Notes: generated by a model not told the origin, from the sequence alone. A stretch of DNA of 64,000 bases from Flavobacterium psychraerolatum (GCF_025960985.1 NZ_JAOQMX010000007.1:37166-101165), one strand, 5' to 3'. Positions 16,666 through 26,053 are shown, counted from the first letter of the stretch. Program-made: numbers and translations.

Positions 16666-16673
16666 TATATTTG
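16666..16673 (+). promoter_or_regulatory. -7 promoter element (tyrosinase operon)
   Basis: TATATTTG matches TAnnTTTG. The resulting leader of roughly 90 nt includes ACGTTGGCAGTAAGG (16706-16720), which resembles the left border of the HEPN cassette. Confidence 0.55.
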
Positions 16674-16766
16674 AATAAAGTAAACGGAGGTTTTTTCACA
16701 GACTGACGTTGGCAGTAAGGCAAATGACGACAAACAAGACAATAAATCAATTAATAACATAAAAAC

Positions 16767-18296
16767 ATGACAACATTAACAAGAAAAAATGCGTGGAATC
16801 AAGGCGGTACATTTTCTAATCTTGATCTCTTGTGGTACGCTAAAGCTGTTCGTGAAATGCAGTCCCGTGCATTGAATGATGAAATAAGTTGGTGGTTTTT
16901 CGCTGCGATGCATGGAAATAATTGGCCGGAGATTCTTTCACCACCTATTGTACCCAATACGCCTATGCCATCTCCTAATCAAGTTAAACAGTATTGGGAC
17001 CAATGTCAGCACGGCACTTGGTTTTTTCTTCCTTGGCATCGTGGCTACCTCTACGCAGTTGAGGATGTACTTCGGGAGATAATTATAAGTATCGGAGGTC
17101 CTAACGATTGGGCTTTACCATACTGGAATTATTTTGGAAATGGAAATCAATTCCAAATACCACCTGCATTTACCCAGCAAACACTGCCTGATGATAGTCC
17201 CAATCCTCTTTTAGTCAATGCCAGATATGGACCTACTAACAATGGTAATGTCTTTATCCCTTTGTCTGCTTGGAATATCAATCAAGAATGTCAAAAGCAG
17301 GAACTTTATGAAGGCGACCAACCTTATTTTTATGGAGGCTTAGCAACTGGTTTTGAACATTCAGGTTATGATAATAGAGGTAGCATTGAAAACAATCCTC
17401 ACAATATTGTGCACGGTGCCATAGGAGGGCAAAATCCTCAAACAGGCCTTGGTGGATTAATGTCTAGTCCTAGCACAGCAGGTCTTGACCCTATTTTTTA
17501 TTTACACCATTGCAATATTGACCGTATGTGGGCTGCTTGGAATTTTACAGGAAAAAATAATCCTAATGAATCACTGTGGCTTAACGGACCGACAGCTACT
17601 GGTGATAGAAAGTTTTTTATGCCAAAGCCGGACAGGTCTGCGTGGCAATTTACGCCACGTATGGTCAATAGCATCAGCCAACTCAATTATACTTATGATG
17701 ACTTATCATTAGGGGCAACACCTATATTGGCAAGTAAAAGCACAGTTAGGCTACGTAATTTTGGGGTTATACTAAATGAAACGAAAAAAACTGATGATGA
17801 TATGAAACAAAATGGTAATTCAGAATTGGTTGGAGCAAACAATAATTCAATTGTGTTGGGCGCTTCAGGAACACGCACAAGTGTTATTCTTGATTCCAAA
17901 GGTTGGAATAAGGTAACAAAAAGCCTTAACAAACTACTTTTGACAGAAAACTTAAAAGAAGTTTCTTCTAATGATCTTCCTGATGAAGTTTACTTGCAAT
18001 TAGAAGGTGTTAAAGGAGAAGAAGATTCTATTGTTTGCACGGTTTCTGTAAATCATCAATATGTTGATCATATTTCTCTTTTTGGTCTTCATAATGCTTC
18101 CTCAAAAGATGGTTCTCACGGAGGCGCAGGACTGACAATAAAATTGGATATCACCAAAATTGTTGACAAAATGCAAATTAACGGTGTAATCGATGTCAAT
18201 TCTTTGGACGTACTTATTCAGCCAGTAAATATAATAGCAGCAGGTAATGAATTAACTATCGACAGAATAAGTATCTATCGTAAAACCAACAAATAA
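16767..18296 (+). CDS. Tyrosinase / polyphenol oxidase family protein
   Basis: This 509-residue type 3 copper enzyme oxidises phenols to quinones. CuA ligands are H49, H82 and H91 (QHGTWFFLPWHRG); CuB ligands are H212, H216 (NPHNIVHG) and H247/H248 in DPIFYLHHCNIDRMW. C80 lies two residues before H82, the C-x-H spacing that forms a Cys-His thioether in plant and fungal enzymes. A C-terminal extension of about 150 residues, beta-rich, resembles the lid domain of plant polyphenol oxidases that keeps the enzyme latent. No signal peptide is seen, so it is probably cytoplasmic. The next gene starts 4 nt after its stop. Confidence 0.92.
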   Translation: MTTLTRKNAWNQGGTFSNLDLLWYAKAVREMQSRALNDEISWWFFAAMHGNNWPEILSPPIVPNTPMPSPNQVKQYWDQCQHGTWFFLPWHRGYLYAVEDVLREIIISIGGPNDWALPYWNYFGNGNQFQIPPAFTQQTLPDDSPNPLLVNARYGPTNNGNVFIPLSAWNINQECQKQELYEGDQPYFYGGLATGFEHSGYDNRGSIENNPHNIVHGAIGGQNPQTGLGGLMSSPSTAGLDPIFYLHHCNIDRMWAAWNFTGKNNPNESLWLNGPTATGDRKFFMPKPDRSAWQFTPRMVNSISQLNYTYDDLSLGATPILASKSTVRLRNFGVILNETKKTDDDMKQNGNSELVGANNNSIVLGASGTRTSVILDSKGWNKVTKSLNKLLLTENLKEVSSNDLPDEVYLQLEGVKGEEDSIVCTVSVNHQYVDHISLFGLHNASSKDGSHGGAGLTIKLDITKIVDKMQINGVIDVNSLDVLIQPVNIIAAGNELTIDRISIYRKTNK

Positions 18297-18300
18297 TTGT

Positions 18301-19047
18301 ATGAGGCTATCGAATAGAACTAAAACAGCAATTAATGTTGTGCTTCTAAGCATAAGTTTTATAACCTGGATACTACTTTTGCTAAATCCTGGACAACTTA
18401 TGACAGTTGGACACTGCCACGTTTCAGATTCGGGAGCTTCAGCAGCATCACTGAGTATGTTACTTGAAATGAATCCATTTCATACACTTTTAGTTGGGTG
18501 GTTGTTGATGGTGGTTGCTATGATGCTTCCCAAACTTATTATTCCAATTCAACAGATCTACTCAAAAAGCTTTAAACATATTCGTTTCCCTTCTTCCTTA
18601 CTTTTTGTATTTGGATACATTACAATATGGACTATTGTGGGGGTTTTTATGATTTCCCTAATTCTTGGATTCCATTTAGTGATGCCTAATTCATATCTTC
18701 CTGCCATTGGGTTAGGTATTACTGCAATCATTTGGCAATTTTCACCACTTAAGCAACTCTTTCTTAATCGAGGACATAACCATTGGACATTATCTGCATT
18801 TGGTTTTCGTGCATATAAAGATGCATTTTTGTATGGAATGATGCACGGCGTTTGGTGTGTCGGGGCAGGTTGGGCATTAATGTTGTTTCCAATGGTACTA
18901 CCCTATGGACATAATTTTGCAATGATTATTGTGACTTCCATAATGATTAGCGAACATTTAGAACATCCACAAAGACCCTCTTGGAATTTAAACTTACGTC
19001 CCAAATTATTATTTTTTGTTATTTCCCAAATAAAAATTAGAAAATAG
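18301..19047 (+). CDS. DUF2182 family multi-pass membrane protein
   Basis: The 248-residue protein has about six or seven hydrophobic segments and the family pattern WLLMVVAMMLP (about residues 67-77). Histidines and a cysteine occur near GHCHVSDSG, along with HGVWCVGAGWALM, suggesting metal binding. The function of DUF2182 is unknown. It is 4 nt from the tyrosinase gene and surely co-transcribed; a role in copper supply or tyrosinase activation is a testable inference. Confidence 0.8.
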   Translation: MRLSNRTKTAINVVLLSISFITWILLLLNPGQLMTVGHCHVSDSGASAASLSMLLEMNPFHTLLVGWLLMVVAMMLPKLIIPIQQIYSKSFKHIRFPSSLLFVFGYITIWTIVGVFMISLILGFHLVMPNSYLPAIGLGITAIIWQFSPLKQLFLNRGHNHWTLSAFGFRAYKDAFLYGMMHGVWCVGAGWALMLFPMVLPYGHNFAMIIVTSIMISEHLEHPQRPSWNLNLRPKLLFFVISQIKIRK

Positions 19048-19088
19048 AAACCATGGCAATTGATGTTGACCCTTAAATAATCACTTAT

Positions 19089-19226
19089 ATACAATCGCTA
19101 AGATCTCGTTCGACCTGAAAAGCCAACTCCCGAGCGATAGCAAACAGATGCACTAATAAAACCATGATTCAATCCTTCGGCTGTCGCTCAGGACTGCCTC
19201 ACCGCTCTACTGTCACCAGATCGAAT
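19089..19226 (+). repeat. Structured intercassette repeat, copy B (diverged)
   Basis: TACAATCGCTAAGATCTCGTTCG and CCTGAAAAGCCAAC align with the start of copy A, and ACCGCTCTACTGTCACCAGAT with its end. An extra 40-50 nt lies between. It marks the right border of the tyrosinase-DUF2182 insert. Confidence 0.5.
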
Positions 19227-19292
19227 ACAATGAAAGGAAATTTATCTTTATAATCTACCTAAAAACAGTCACCCATCAAATCATAACCCCCA

Positions 19293-20531
19293 ATGAATAA
19301 AATACAAATTTTTCTTCTACTGTTTTTTATGATTTCGAATGCCGTTCTGAGTCAAACAAGCGTTAGTTATTTAAAAATGGCAGATTCCGCTTATACTGCA
19401 GGCAACAAAGACAAAGCGAAAGAATTATATACAACTGCTGCGAGCATGAACAATCCTGATGCACATTATGCGCTTGCGTATAAGTACGTACTGACCGACG
19501 AAGAACGTATTTTCCATTACTCGGAAGCGGCCAAAATGGGACATCAGGAATCTGTTGGAGCAATGTTTGAGGCTCTTTTGTTTCGTGCTAACAGCCTAAC
19601 ACTAGCAAATCCAGAGCAGGCACTCGAAATATACAACCAAGCAAAGGCTCAGAATCCATCATTAACTATTTTTAATGAAAAAGAGTATCTCGCAACGGTG
19701 AAAAAGTGTGTCGAAGCAGGACCTTTCGATGCAAAAAAATTTATTGAGCAATATAATATTAAGGAGAATGAACTAAATGGCCCTTATAGTATTTGGGAAC
19801 TAGCGGAAGAAGCCTCTCGCGGCGGACGATTTGGTAAGCCCAATACAAAACTGGTTTTGCAACTCATAAGCCGAGGAAGCTTTGTACCAGCTGAATTGGA
19901 ATTTGCTGTAGATTCTATTTATAAAAATTGGAAAGCTAACAAACCCTTCGTATTTAACATTTGTGATTATGTGAGCAGCGGCAGTGGTTTATCTTACTGC
20001 TCAGCAAAAGCAGAGAAGCAAGCCAATAAAGAGTATAGCATTCGAATTGAAAAACTTACGGCTAGATTGCAGCACAATGCTGGTAATTTATTGTTGCCTA
20101 CCTTTACTGTTGCCGAAAAATTTATTGAAGAAAAAGCATGGAAAGAAGAGTTAAACGGCGGTACGGGTTATGCTGCTTGGACCAGAGCATCTATAATGAA
20201 ACAAAAGAATGACTATTTAAATTTAGTCGAAAAGATAAATAAAGGAATAAAACCTGATACGCTTGCTAACTGTAATGAGGCTGATCGCAAATTAAACAAA
20301 ACCTATCAACGTATTGTAAGTCAATTAAAGAAAAAGCCCATAAATGATTTTAATGCTTCTGTCGACTACGAGGGTCTCCGCTCGGTACAGCGTTTATGGA
20401 TTGGCTATCGCGATGCATCAGCGGTACTTTTTCACCAACTAGCCCCTTCGATAAGTGAAATAGTTTGGAAAAACTGGTTAACAGAAATAAGAACCAAAGA
20501 ACTGAATCAAATTTTAGAATTTAGCTACTAA
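19293..20531 (+). CDS. Secreted protein with Sel1/TPR-like N-terminus and LprI-like (DUF1311) modules
   Basis: The 412-residue product has a signal peptide ending near LSQTS (residue 20-21). Residues 25-120 look like short helical repeats (AGNKDKAKELYTTAA, NNPDAHYALAYKYV) of the Sel1/TPR kind. At 325-400 the pattern CNEADRKLNKTY followed by QRLWIGYRDA matches the DUF1311/LprI lysozyme-inhibitor-like domain. A diverged second copy may start at C236 (CSAKAEKQANKEY). It would act in the periplasm; inhibition of lysozyme or another role cannot be decided. It is a single-gene unit. Confidence 0.65.
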   Translation: MNKIQIFLLLFFMISNAVLSQTSVSYLKMADSAYTAGNKDKAKELYTTAASMNNPDAHYALAYKYVLTDEERIFHYSEAAKMGHQESVGAMFEALLFRANSLTLANPEQALEIYNQAKAQNPSLTIFNEKEYLATVKKCVEAGPFDAKKFIEQYNIKENELNGPYSIWELAEEASRGGRFGKPNTKLVLQLISRGSFVPAELEFAVDSIYKNWKANKPFVFNICDYVSSGSGLSYCSAKAEKQANKEYSIRIEKLTARLQHNAGNLLLPTFTVAEKFIEEKAWKEELNGGTGYAAWTRASIMKQKNDYLNLVEKINKGIKPDTLANCNEADRKLNKTYQRIVSQLKKKPINDFNASVDYEGLRSVQRLWIGYRDASAVLFHQLAPSISEIVWKNWLTEIRTKELNQILEFSY

Positions 20532-20619
20532 TTTTTCATTTCTTAAAATACCAAAGGAATTGCTACCGTTTCATTTCGCCTCTACAGAAACAAGAAAACA
20601 ATATTAAACTTAAAATAAA

Positions 20620-20679
20620 AAACGATGCTAAGACCAACGAAAGACAATTATGTCATTTCAATTAGTTTTAGCATCGTTG
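20620..20679. terminator. Bidirectional hairpin between convergent genes
   Basis: AACGATGCTAA (20621-20631) pairs with TTAGCATCGTT (20668-20678), with a smaller hairpin GACAATTATGTC in the loop. It lies between the LprI-like gene and the OYE gene. Confidence 0.7.
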
Positions 20680-20700
20680 TAATTTTATTGCTAAATTACT

Positions 20701-21795
20701 TTATTTCATTGTTGGATAGTCGGTATATCCCTTTGCTCCTGCTGTATAAAATGTATCTGCATCCCATTCGGTCAAAGCTACACCTTGTTCAAAACGTTCT
20801 ACTAGATCTGGATTTGAAATAAATGGTTTTCCATAGGCAACCAAATCAGCATCTCCGTTTGCAATTACTTTATCCCCTTTTTCTTTATCAAATGCAGTAT
20901 TGATAATCAATGTTCCATTGTACAAAGGACGGAAATGTTTTGCGATTTCAGTAACTGCAAAAGGTACTTCGGAAACATCTGTAAAAGGCTCCGACAAATG
21001 CACATAAGCCAAATCATATTCGTTTAATTTTTTGATAATATATTCGAAAGTTGGAATGGTCTCTTTATCGACTTCCATTCCGAACATCCCGTGGCAAGAA
21101 GGATTAAAACGAGCTCCTATTTTTTGTTCTGGCATTACTTCTTTCATAGCATCTAAAACTTCAAAGAAAAAACGCGCTCTATTTTCGATACTTCCACCAT
21201 ATTCATCAGTACGGGTATTAGAACATCCGTTGAAGAATTGCTGGAATAAATAGCCGTTTGAAGAATGGATTTCGACACCATCAAAACCTGCTTTGATTGC
21301 ATTTGCTCCTGCTGTTTGAAAATCTTTTACTGTTCTCTTGATATCTTCAATCGTCATTTCTTTTGGTGTCACGGTATCTTTGAAACCAGTATAAGTAAAT
21401 GCTTTTGCCTCTGGATTTATTGCAGATGCAGACACTGGCAAAGCACCGTTATGAAAATCAGGATGTGAGATACGTCCAACATGCCATAACTGTATAAATA
21501 TTTTACCGTTTTTGTCGTGTACCCGTTTGGTCACTTTTTTCCAACCTTCGACTTGTTCTGCAGTATAAATCCCAGGAGTATTGATATACCCTACTGCTTC
21601 TGCCGAAACTTGAGATCCTTCGGTAATTAATAAACCGGCCGAAGCGCGTTGCTCATAATACAACCCTTGCAAATCATCTGTTGCTACATTGCCTTCATTT
21701 GCCGCTCTACTGCGGGTCATCGGTGCCATGACAACTCTATTTCTCAAATCAAGGTTATTACTTTTATAGGGTGTTAAGACATTTTTTGTGCTCAT
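20701..21795 (-). CDS. Old Yellow Enzyme family NADH:flavin oxidoreductase (NemA-like)
   Basis: The 364-residue FMN enzyme reduces activated C=C bonds and some nitro compounds, such as N-ethylmaleimide. Family blocks are clear: NRVVMAPMTRSRA (19-31), LITEGSQV, QLWHVGRISHP (102-112), and the substrate-binding H177 and N180 in IHSSNGYL. The full length is standard. It lies 73 nt downstream of a Crp/Fnr-type regulator on the same strand, which may control it. Confidence 0.93.
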   Translation of the reverse strand: MSTKNVLTPYKSNNLDLRNRVVMAPMTRSRAANEGNVATDDLQGLYYEQRASAGLLITEGSQVSAEAVGYINTPGIYTAEQVEGWKKVTKRVHDKNGKIFIQLWHVGRISHPDFHNGALPVSASAINPEAKAFTYTGFKDTVTPKEMTIEDIKRTVKDFQTAGANAIKAGFDGVEIHSSNGYLFQQFFNGCSNTRTDEYGGSIENRARFFFEVLDAMKEVMPEQKIGARFNPSCHGMFGMEVDKETIPTFEYIIKKLNEYDLAYVHLSEPFTDVSEVPFAVTEIAKHFRPLYNGTLIINTAFDKEKGDKVIANGDADLVAYGKPFISNPDLVERFEQGVALTEWDADTFYTAGAKGYTDYPTMK

Positions 21796-21868
21796 GTTAC
21801 TGTATTTCTAAGTTAGTATTGACACAAAATTAAAAAAACTAAAAGCGATAGCAATTGACTTGGATCAA

Positions 21869-22447
21869 TTAGGAGATCTTTAACTTTCGTCTAACCCTAC
21901 TTAAATTTTCGGGAGAAACACCTAGATAGTTGGCAATATCATAATTGGCAACTCGGTTTTCTATATTCGAATAGGAAGTACAAAATTCAACATAGCGTTG
22001 TTGTGTGTTTTTTTCTTGGGCAGATAATATGCGTTTGCGTTGCGAGATAAAAGCTTCGGTTACTAAAATTCGGAAATAGCGTTCAAAAATAGGCGCTTTT
22101 TCGAATACATGATTTAGACTGTCACTGTCTATTGACAACAACAAAGAATCTTCTATGGCCTCGATGTAAATGCTAGAGGGAGTATTGTTGTAGAAAGCGT
22201 CAAAATCTCCAACCCACCAATTTTCTACTGCAAATTGTATAATGTGTTGATTTCCTTTCACATCCATATAGTAGGCCTTTAAACAACCTTTGACCACAAA
22301 AAATTCATCTTTTACATGGTTGCCTGGTTGGAGTAAAAATGTGCCTTTGGGAACGGTTACTTCATTTAACATTCCGTTAAAAAATATGACGTCGTCCTCT
22401 TTTGGACTGATGTGTTGATAGACGTGCTGAAGTATTGATTGATGCAT
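21869..22447 (-). CDS. Crp/Fnr-type regulator (cyclic-nucleotide-binding-like domain)
   Basis: The frame is open from 22504, but the ATG at 22447 (MHQSILQHVYQH) is the better start because homologues begin there; this gives 192 residues. The N-terminal half is a cAMP-binding-like beta roll (VPKGTFLLQPGN, FVVKGCLKAYY), and the C-terminal half is a short helix-turn-helix (YDIANYLGVSPENLSRVRRKL). It belongs to the Bacteroidota group of Crp-like proteins with unknown ligand. The neighbour downstream is the Old Yellow Enzyme, so electrophile or redox stress is a possible cue. Confidence 0.85.
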   Translation of the reverse strand: MHQSILQHVYQHISPKEDDVIFFNGMLNEVTVPKGTFLLQPGNHVKDEFFVVKGCLKAYYMDVKGNQHIIQFAVENWWVGDFDAFYNNTPSSIYIEAIEDSLLLSIDSDSLNHVFEKAPIFERYFRILVTEAFISQRKRILSAQEKNTQQRYVEFCTSYSNIENRVANYDIANYLGVSPENLSRVRRKLKIS

Positions 22448-22735
22448 GGTACAAATATCATAAAATGTTTCGCTTTTTACAATAACAAAAACAAGGATTA
22501 TCAAATTTCAGAATCGCTTTTCGGTGTAGAATAAAAGGAAACAGATCAAATGAATTAGCTATCATGAAGCCAGAGATTAAACGGATTAATTATCGAAAAA
22601 CAGAGATCTAATAAAACTAAAAAATACTCCTAATAATTGCGAACGTGAACAACGTAGGTATCAAAAAAAACGCTTATTTTTGAGAAGCGCATTTATTTTT
22701 GGAATGTGCCCCAAATCTCAAAACTATTTAATACA

Positions 22736-23899
22736 ATGTTTCAAAACAATGCAATCGATTTTGATTTACTCAAAAAACGTGCCTACAATTTAAGATGGGC
22801 CACCGTTCCCGAAGGTGTCATTCCGCTTACAGCTGCAGACCCCGATTTTAAAAGCGCTCCCGAAATTGCCGAAGCGATTTCTAAATTTGCCAAAGACCGC
22901 TACTTTTGTTATACGCCTCCCGAAGGACTTCCGGAATTCAAGGAAAGTATTGCAACTTATTTCCAACAACGTCGTAATGTTCCTGTGCAACCCGAATTTG
23001 CTTTTCCTGTGGACAGTGCTGCTTTTGGTATTTTTTTGACTTGCAAAGCTTTTTTGAATATTGGTGACGAGGCTATCATTTTTGATCCTGTTGATTTTTT
23101 ATTCCGTTATTCGATTGAAAATGTGGGTGGAAAAGCAGTTCCTTTTGCTATTCCCCCAGGAACTTCTGAGCTGGATTTTGATGCTATAGAACACTTAATT
23201 ACCAAACGTACCAAAATGATTTGCTTGTGCAACCCACTTAATCCTACTGGAAAAGTTTTTACCAGAAAGGAACTTACAACATTGGGAAAATTTGCCTGTA
23301 AATACAATTTAATTATTTTGTCTGATGAAATATGGAGTGATATCGTCTTTAAACCTGCTGTATTCACGAGCATTGCTTCAATTAATGATGAAATTCGAAA
23401 TCAAACCATAACCATTACTGGCTTTAGCAAATCCTACGGACTAGCGGGCTTGCGCATTGGAGCGGTGATTGCTCACAATCAAAAGCACTTTAATTTATTA
23501 ATGGACATCTCTTTGCACAATTCTACAGTGCATGGTGCCACAGTTTTATCTCAAGTGGCTGCTACTGCTGCTCTCAACGAATGTGGATATTACCTAGACC
23601 ATTTTGTATCACACCTCACAAAGATGAGAACACTACTTGTAGACGAGCTCAATACGATTCCTAGTTTTAATTGCATTGCTCCCGAGGGTTGCTACGTTGC
23701 ATTTACCAACATCACAGCAACTAAAAAATCCAGTCAAGAAATTTACGAAATCTTACTACAAGAGGCCAAAGTAGCAGTAGTACCTGGACTGAAGCAATGG
23801 TTTGGAGAAGGTGCCGAAGGTCATATCCGGATGAGTTTTGCCACGTCTGAAGAAGTGATTCAAGAGGCAATGTACCGCATTAAAACCGTGTTGAAATGA
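22736..23899 (+). CDS. MalY/PatB-like PLP aminotransferase (probable C-S beta-lyase)
   Basis: The frame is open from a GTG at 22706, but the ATG at 22736 (MFQNNAIDFD) fits homologues and is used here (387 residues). PLP lysine K232 lies in TGFSKSYGLAGLR; D197 is in LSDEIWSD and the CNPLNPTG block precedes it. The PADPDF-like region (TAADPDFKSAP) and overall pattern match MalY/PatB cystathionine beta-lyases, which cleave C-S bonds, rather than plain transaminases. Its stop overlaps the start of the next gene by 4 nt (ATGA), so the two are translationally coupled. Confidence 0.85.
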   Translation: MFQNNAIDFDLLKKRAYNLRWATVPEGVIPLTAADPDFKSAPEIAEAISKFAKDRYFCYTPPEGLPEFKESIATYFQQRRNVPVQPEFAFPVDSAAFGIFLTCKAFLNIGDEAIIFDPVDFLFRYSIENVGGKAVPFAIPPGTSELDFDAIEHLITKRTKMICLCNPLNPTGKVFTRKELTTLGKFACKYNLIILSDEIWSDIVFKPAVFTSIASINDEIRNQTITITGFSKSYGLAGLRIGAVIAHNQKHFNLLMDISLHNSTVHGATVLSQVAATAALNECGYYLDHFVSHLTKMRTLLVDELNTIPSFNCIAPEGCYVAFTNITATKKSSQEIYEILLQEAKVAVVPGLKQWFGEGAEGHIRMSFATSEEVIQEAMYRIKTVLK

Positions 23900-25851
23900 A
23901 AGCGGTGATTCTAGGCGGTGGTATAGCCGGAATGACTATGGCGCTATTGTTACGAAAAGAAAACTGGCAAGTCATAATCAATGAGCGCGCAGCGAGTATG
24001 CTCAATCAAGGTCATGCCTTCTTGATGAGTGCTGATGGACTTTCCATTTTAGCTGAATTTTCTAAAGAACAGACTTGTACCTTACACAAACAAAATGTCA
24101 ATTTATTTAGTTTAAAAAGACCTAATGGAGACGAAGAGATCCGAATCAAGTTGGATGGATGGCACTGCATGAAACGTGTGGAACTTATCTCATACTTATA
24201 TTCTTTTTTCACGAATGAAACTTTAAAGATGGGACGTGTTTTTTCTCATTTTTTATACGAAAATAATAAAGCTAGCGCTGCTGTATTTGAAAATGGAGAA
24301 ATAGAGTACGGCGATCTTTTTATAGGTGCCGACGGTAGCAACTCCAAAGTAAGAGAAGCACTGTTTGGTAAAGTAACTTTTACGCCAGTGGAGGTGAACG
24401 AGATAGTTGGGATTTCAAAAAAAAGAGCTATCGATGATCCTGAAAAAGTAGTTTTCCAGAAATACCAAAGTAAGATCAAAGGTTTAGCATTTGGTTTTAT
24501 TCCCGCTTCTTGTGATGAATCGGTTTGGTTTATGCAATATGATGTAAAACTTGCTACAGGACATGAAGGGCAAAGTCCTGAGGCACTAAAAGAGTTTTGC
24601 TATAAAATGCTTGAAGAATTTCCAGATGAGGTGAGAGCAGTTCTTGACGTCAATGATTTTGCTACTTCGTACATCTGGAAAACAAGAGATTTCAATACTT
24701 TACCTACTTTTCACAAAGACAATGTAGTTTTGATTGGTGATGCGGCACATTTGGCTCTTCCGTTTACAAGTGCAGGAACAACCAACGCACTTCTTGACGC
24801 CCAAACATTGACAAGTACCCTAATGACATCGGCTACACTTGAAAGTGCTTTTGAACGTTTTTATCAAGAACGCTCTGCCGATCTAACGAACCATCTTGAA
24901 CAAGGTCGTCTATTGAAGAAAACTTTCTTGGAACCTGAGAAACACAGTGAAAGAGGTTATATTTTACCACTGGTAACCGACAAAGACAAAAATGAAACTA
25001 CAGATCGTAAGCCACTAAAGATAACTTATTTCACAGACCCAATTTGCTCTACATGCTGGGTGATTCAACCCGTATTACGAAAATTAAAATTGGAATACGG
25101 CAATTATTTAAATTTTGAGTATCTCATGGGCGGGCTATTACCTTCTTGGGATAATTATACCCGTGGCAGGATCAAAAACGCTACCGATGTCGCCAAACAC
25201 TGGGAAGAGGTAAGCAAAGAACACAATACCCCACTGGATGGTGATATTTGGATAGACGATCCATTGGACTCCTCCTACCCTCCATCAATAGCATTTAAGG
25301 CCGCACAGCTTCAAAGCAACGATAAGGCAATCTCGTTTTTGAGAAGGATGCAAGAAATGATTTTTATCGAAAAAAAGAATATCAGTAAATGGCCAGAAAT
25401 TGAGAAAGCAGCTTTAACCTGTGGATTGGATTCAGCTTTACTATTTAAAGATCTAAAAGTAAAAGGACTGGGACTTTTTCAGGAAGATTTGGACTATGCC
25501 AAAGAACTAAATATCACTTCTTTTCCAACGATACTATTTTCAATAGACAACGAAATCAAAACGACACTTGCTGGCCTGCACCCCTATGAAAAATTTGAAG
25601 AAATTCTTCGACAGTATCTTCCTGACCTCTCCAAAAGCACAATCAAAATCACTCCAGAATCTATGTTTCAACTTTTTAACAACATGACTGAATCGGAATA
25701 TGCTTTTATAACCAATCAAACGGTTGAAGAGAGCCAACAAATTTTAAGTAATTTATTTAAAAAAGGAGTCATTAAAAAATATGACAGTAAAAATGGTTCC
25801 TTTTGGACTTATATCGAACCCTCAAAAAGAAAAAAAAGTAGCGTTTGGTAA
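23896..25851 (+). CDS. Fusion: FAD-dependent monooxygenase + DsbA/FrnE-like thioredoxin-fold domain + C-terminal helical domain
   Basis: The 651-residue protein joins distinct parts. Residues 1-345 are a PHBH/TetX-type flavin monooxygenase: GGGIAG (7-12) binding FAD, the ADGSNS block (145-150) and GDAAHLALPF (281-290). From about 374 a DsbA-family domain follows with the redox motif C384-S-T-C387 and the cis-proline P544 (SFPT), similar to FrnE/SpxH-like proteins. The last 70 residues (about 583-645) look like a small winged-helix-like fold. No stop or frameshift separates the domains. Coupling to a C-S lyase-like enzyme suggests chemistry on a sulfur-containing compound or detoxification; this is inference. 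Confidence 0.82.
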   Translation: MKAVILGGGIAGMTMALLLRKENWQVIINERAASMLNQGHAFLMSADGLSILAEFSKEQTCTLHKQNVNLFSLKRPNGDEEIRIKLDGWHCMKRVELISYLYSFFTNETLKMGRVFSHFLYENNKASAAVFENGEIEYGDLFIGADGSNSKVREALFGKVTFTPVEVNEIVGISKKRAIDDPEKVVFQKYQSKIKGLAFGFIPASCDESVWFMQYDVKLATGHEGQSPEALKEFCYKMLEEFPDEVRAVLDVNDFATSYIWKTRDFNTLPTFHKDNVVLIGDAAHLALPFTSAGTTNALLDAQTLTSTLMTSATLESAFERFYQERSADLTNHLEQGRLLKKTFLEPEKHSERGYILPLVTDKDKNETTDRKPLKITYFTDPICSTCWVIQPVLRKLKLEYGNYLNFEYLMGGLLPSWDNYTRGRIKNATDVAKHWEEVSKEHNTPLDGDIWIDDPLDSSYPPSIAFKAAQLQSNDKAISFLRRMQEMIFIEKKNISKWPEIEKAALTCGLDSALLFKDLKVKGLGLFQEDLDYAKELNITSFPTILFSIDNEIKTTLAGLHPYEKFEEILRQYLPDLSKSTIKITPESMFQLFNNMTESEYAFITNQTVEESQQILSNLFKKGVIKKYDSKNGSFWTYIEPSKRKKSSVW

Positions 25852-26011
25852 TCACTTTGCTCGTATAGACAACCTAGGAATGAAAAAAATCTTTAAATTA
25901 GTTCGTAGGAAGCTATATATAGAAAAGGAATACAGATTAAAAAACAGTACCACAGCCTAATAAACTAATAAAAAAGGGAAATTAACCAATTGATTATCAT
26001 GCAAACTTTCT

Positions 26012-26053
26012 AGCTTTAGCCGAAATATTTTCATTATTTGGCTAAAGCTTTTT
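26012..26053 (+). terminator. Hairpin terminator
   Basis: AGCTTTAGCC / GGCTAAAGCT with an 18-nt loop, followed by TTTTTC, placed 160 nt after the fusion gene. Between it and the metK promoter (26060-26350) no gene is seen. Confidence 0.75.

Noticed and set aside
20625..20822. 65-codon plus-strand ORF after the LprI-like gene
   Set aside because: It overlaps the bidirectional terminator and the 3' end of the Old Yellow Enzyme gene.
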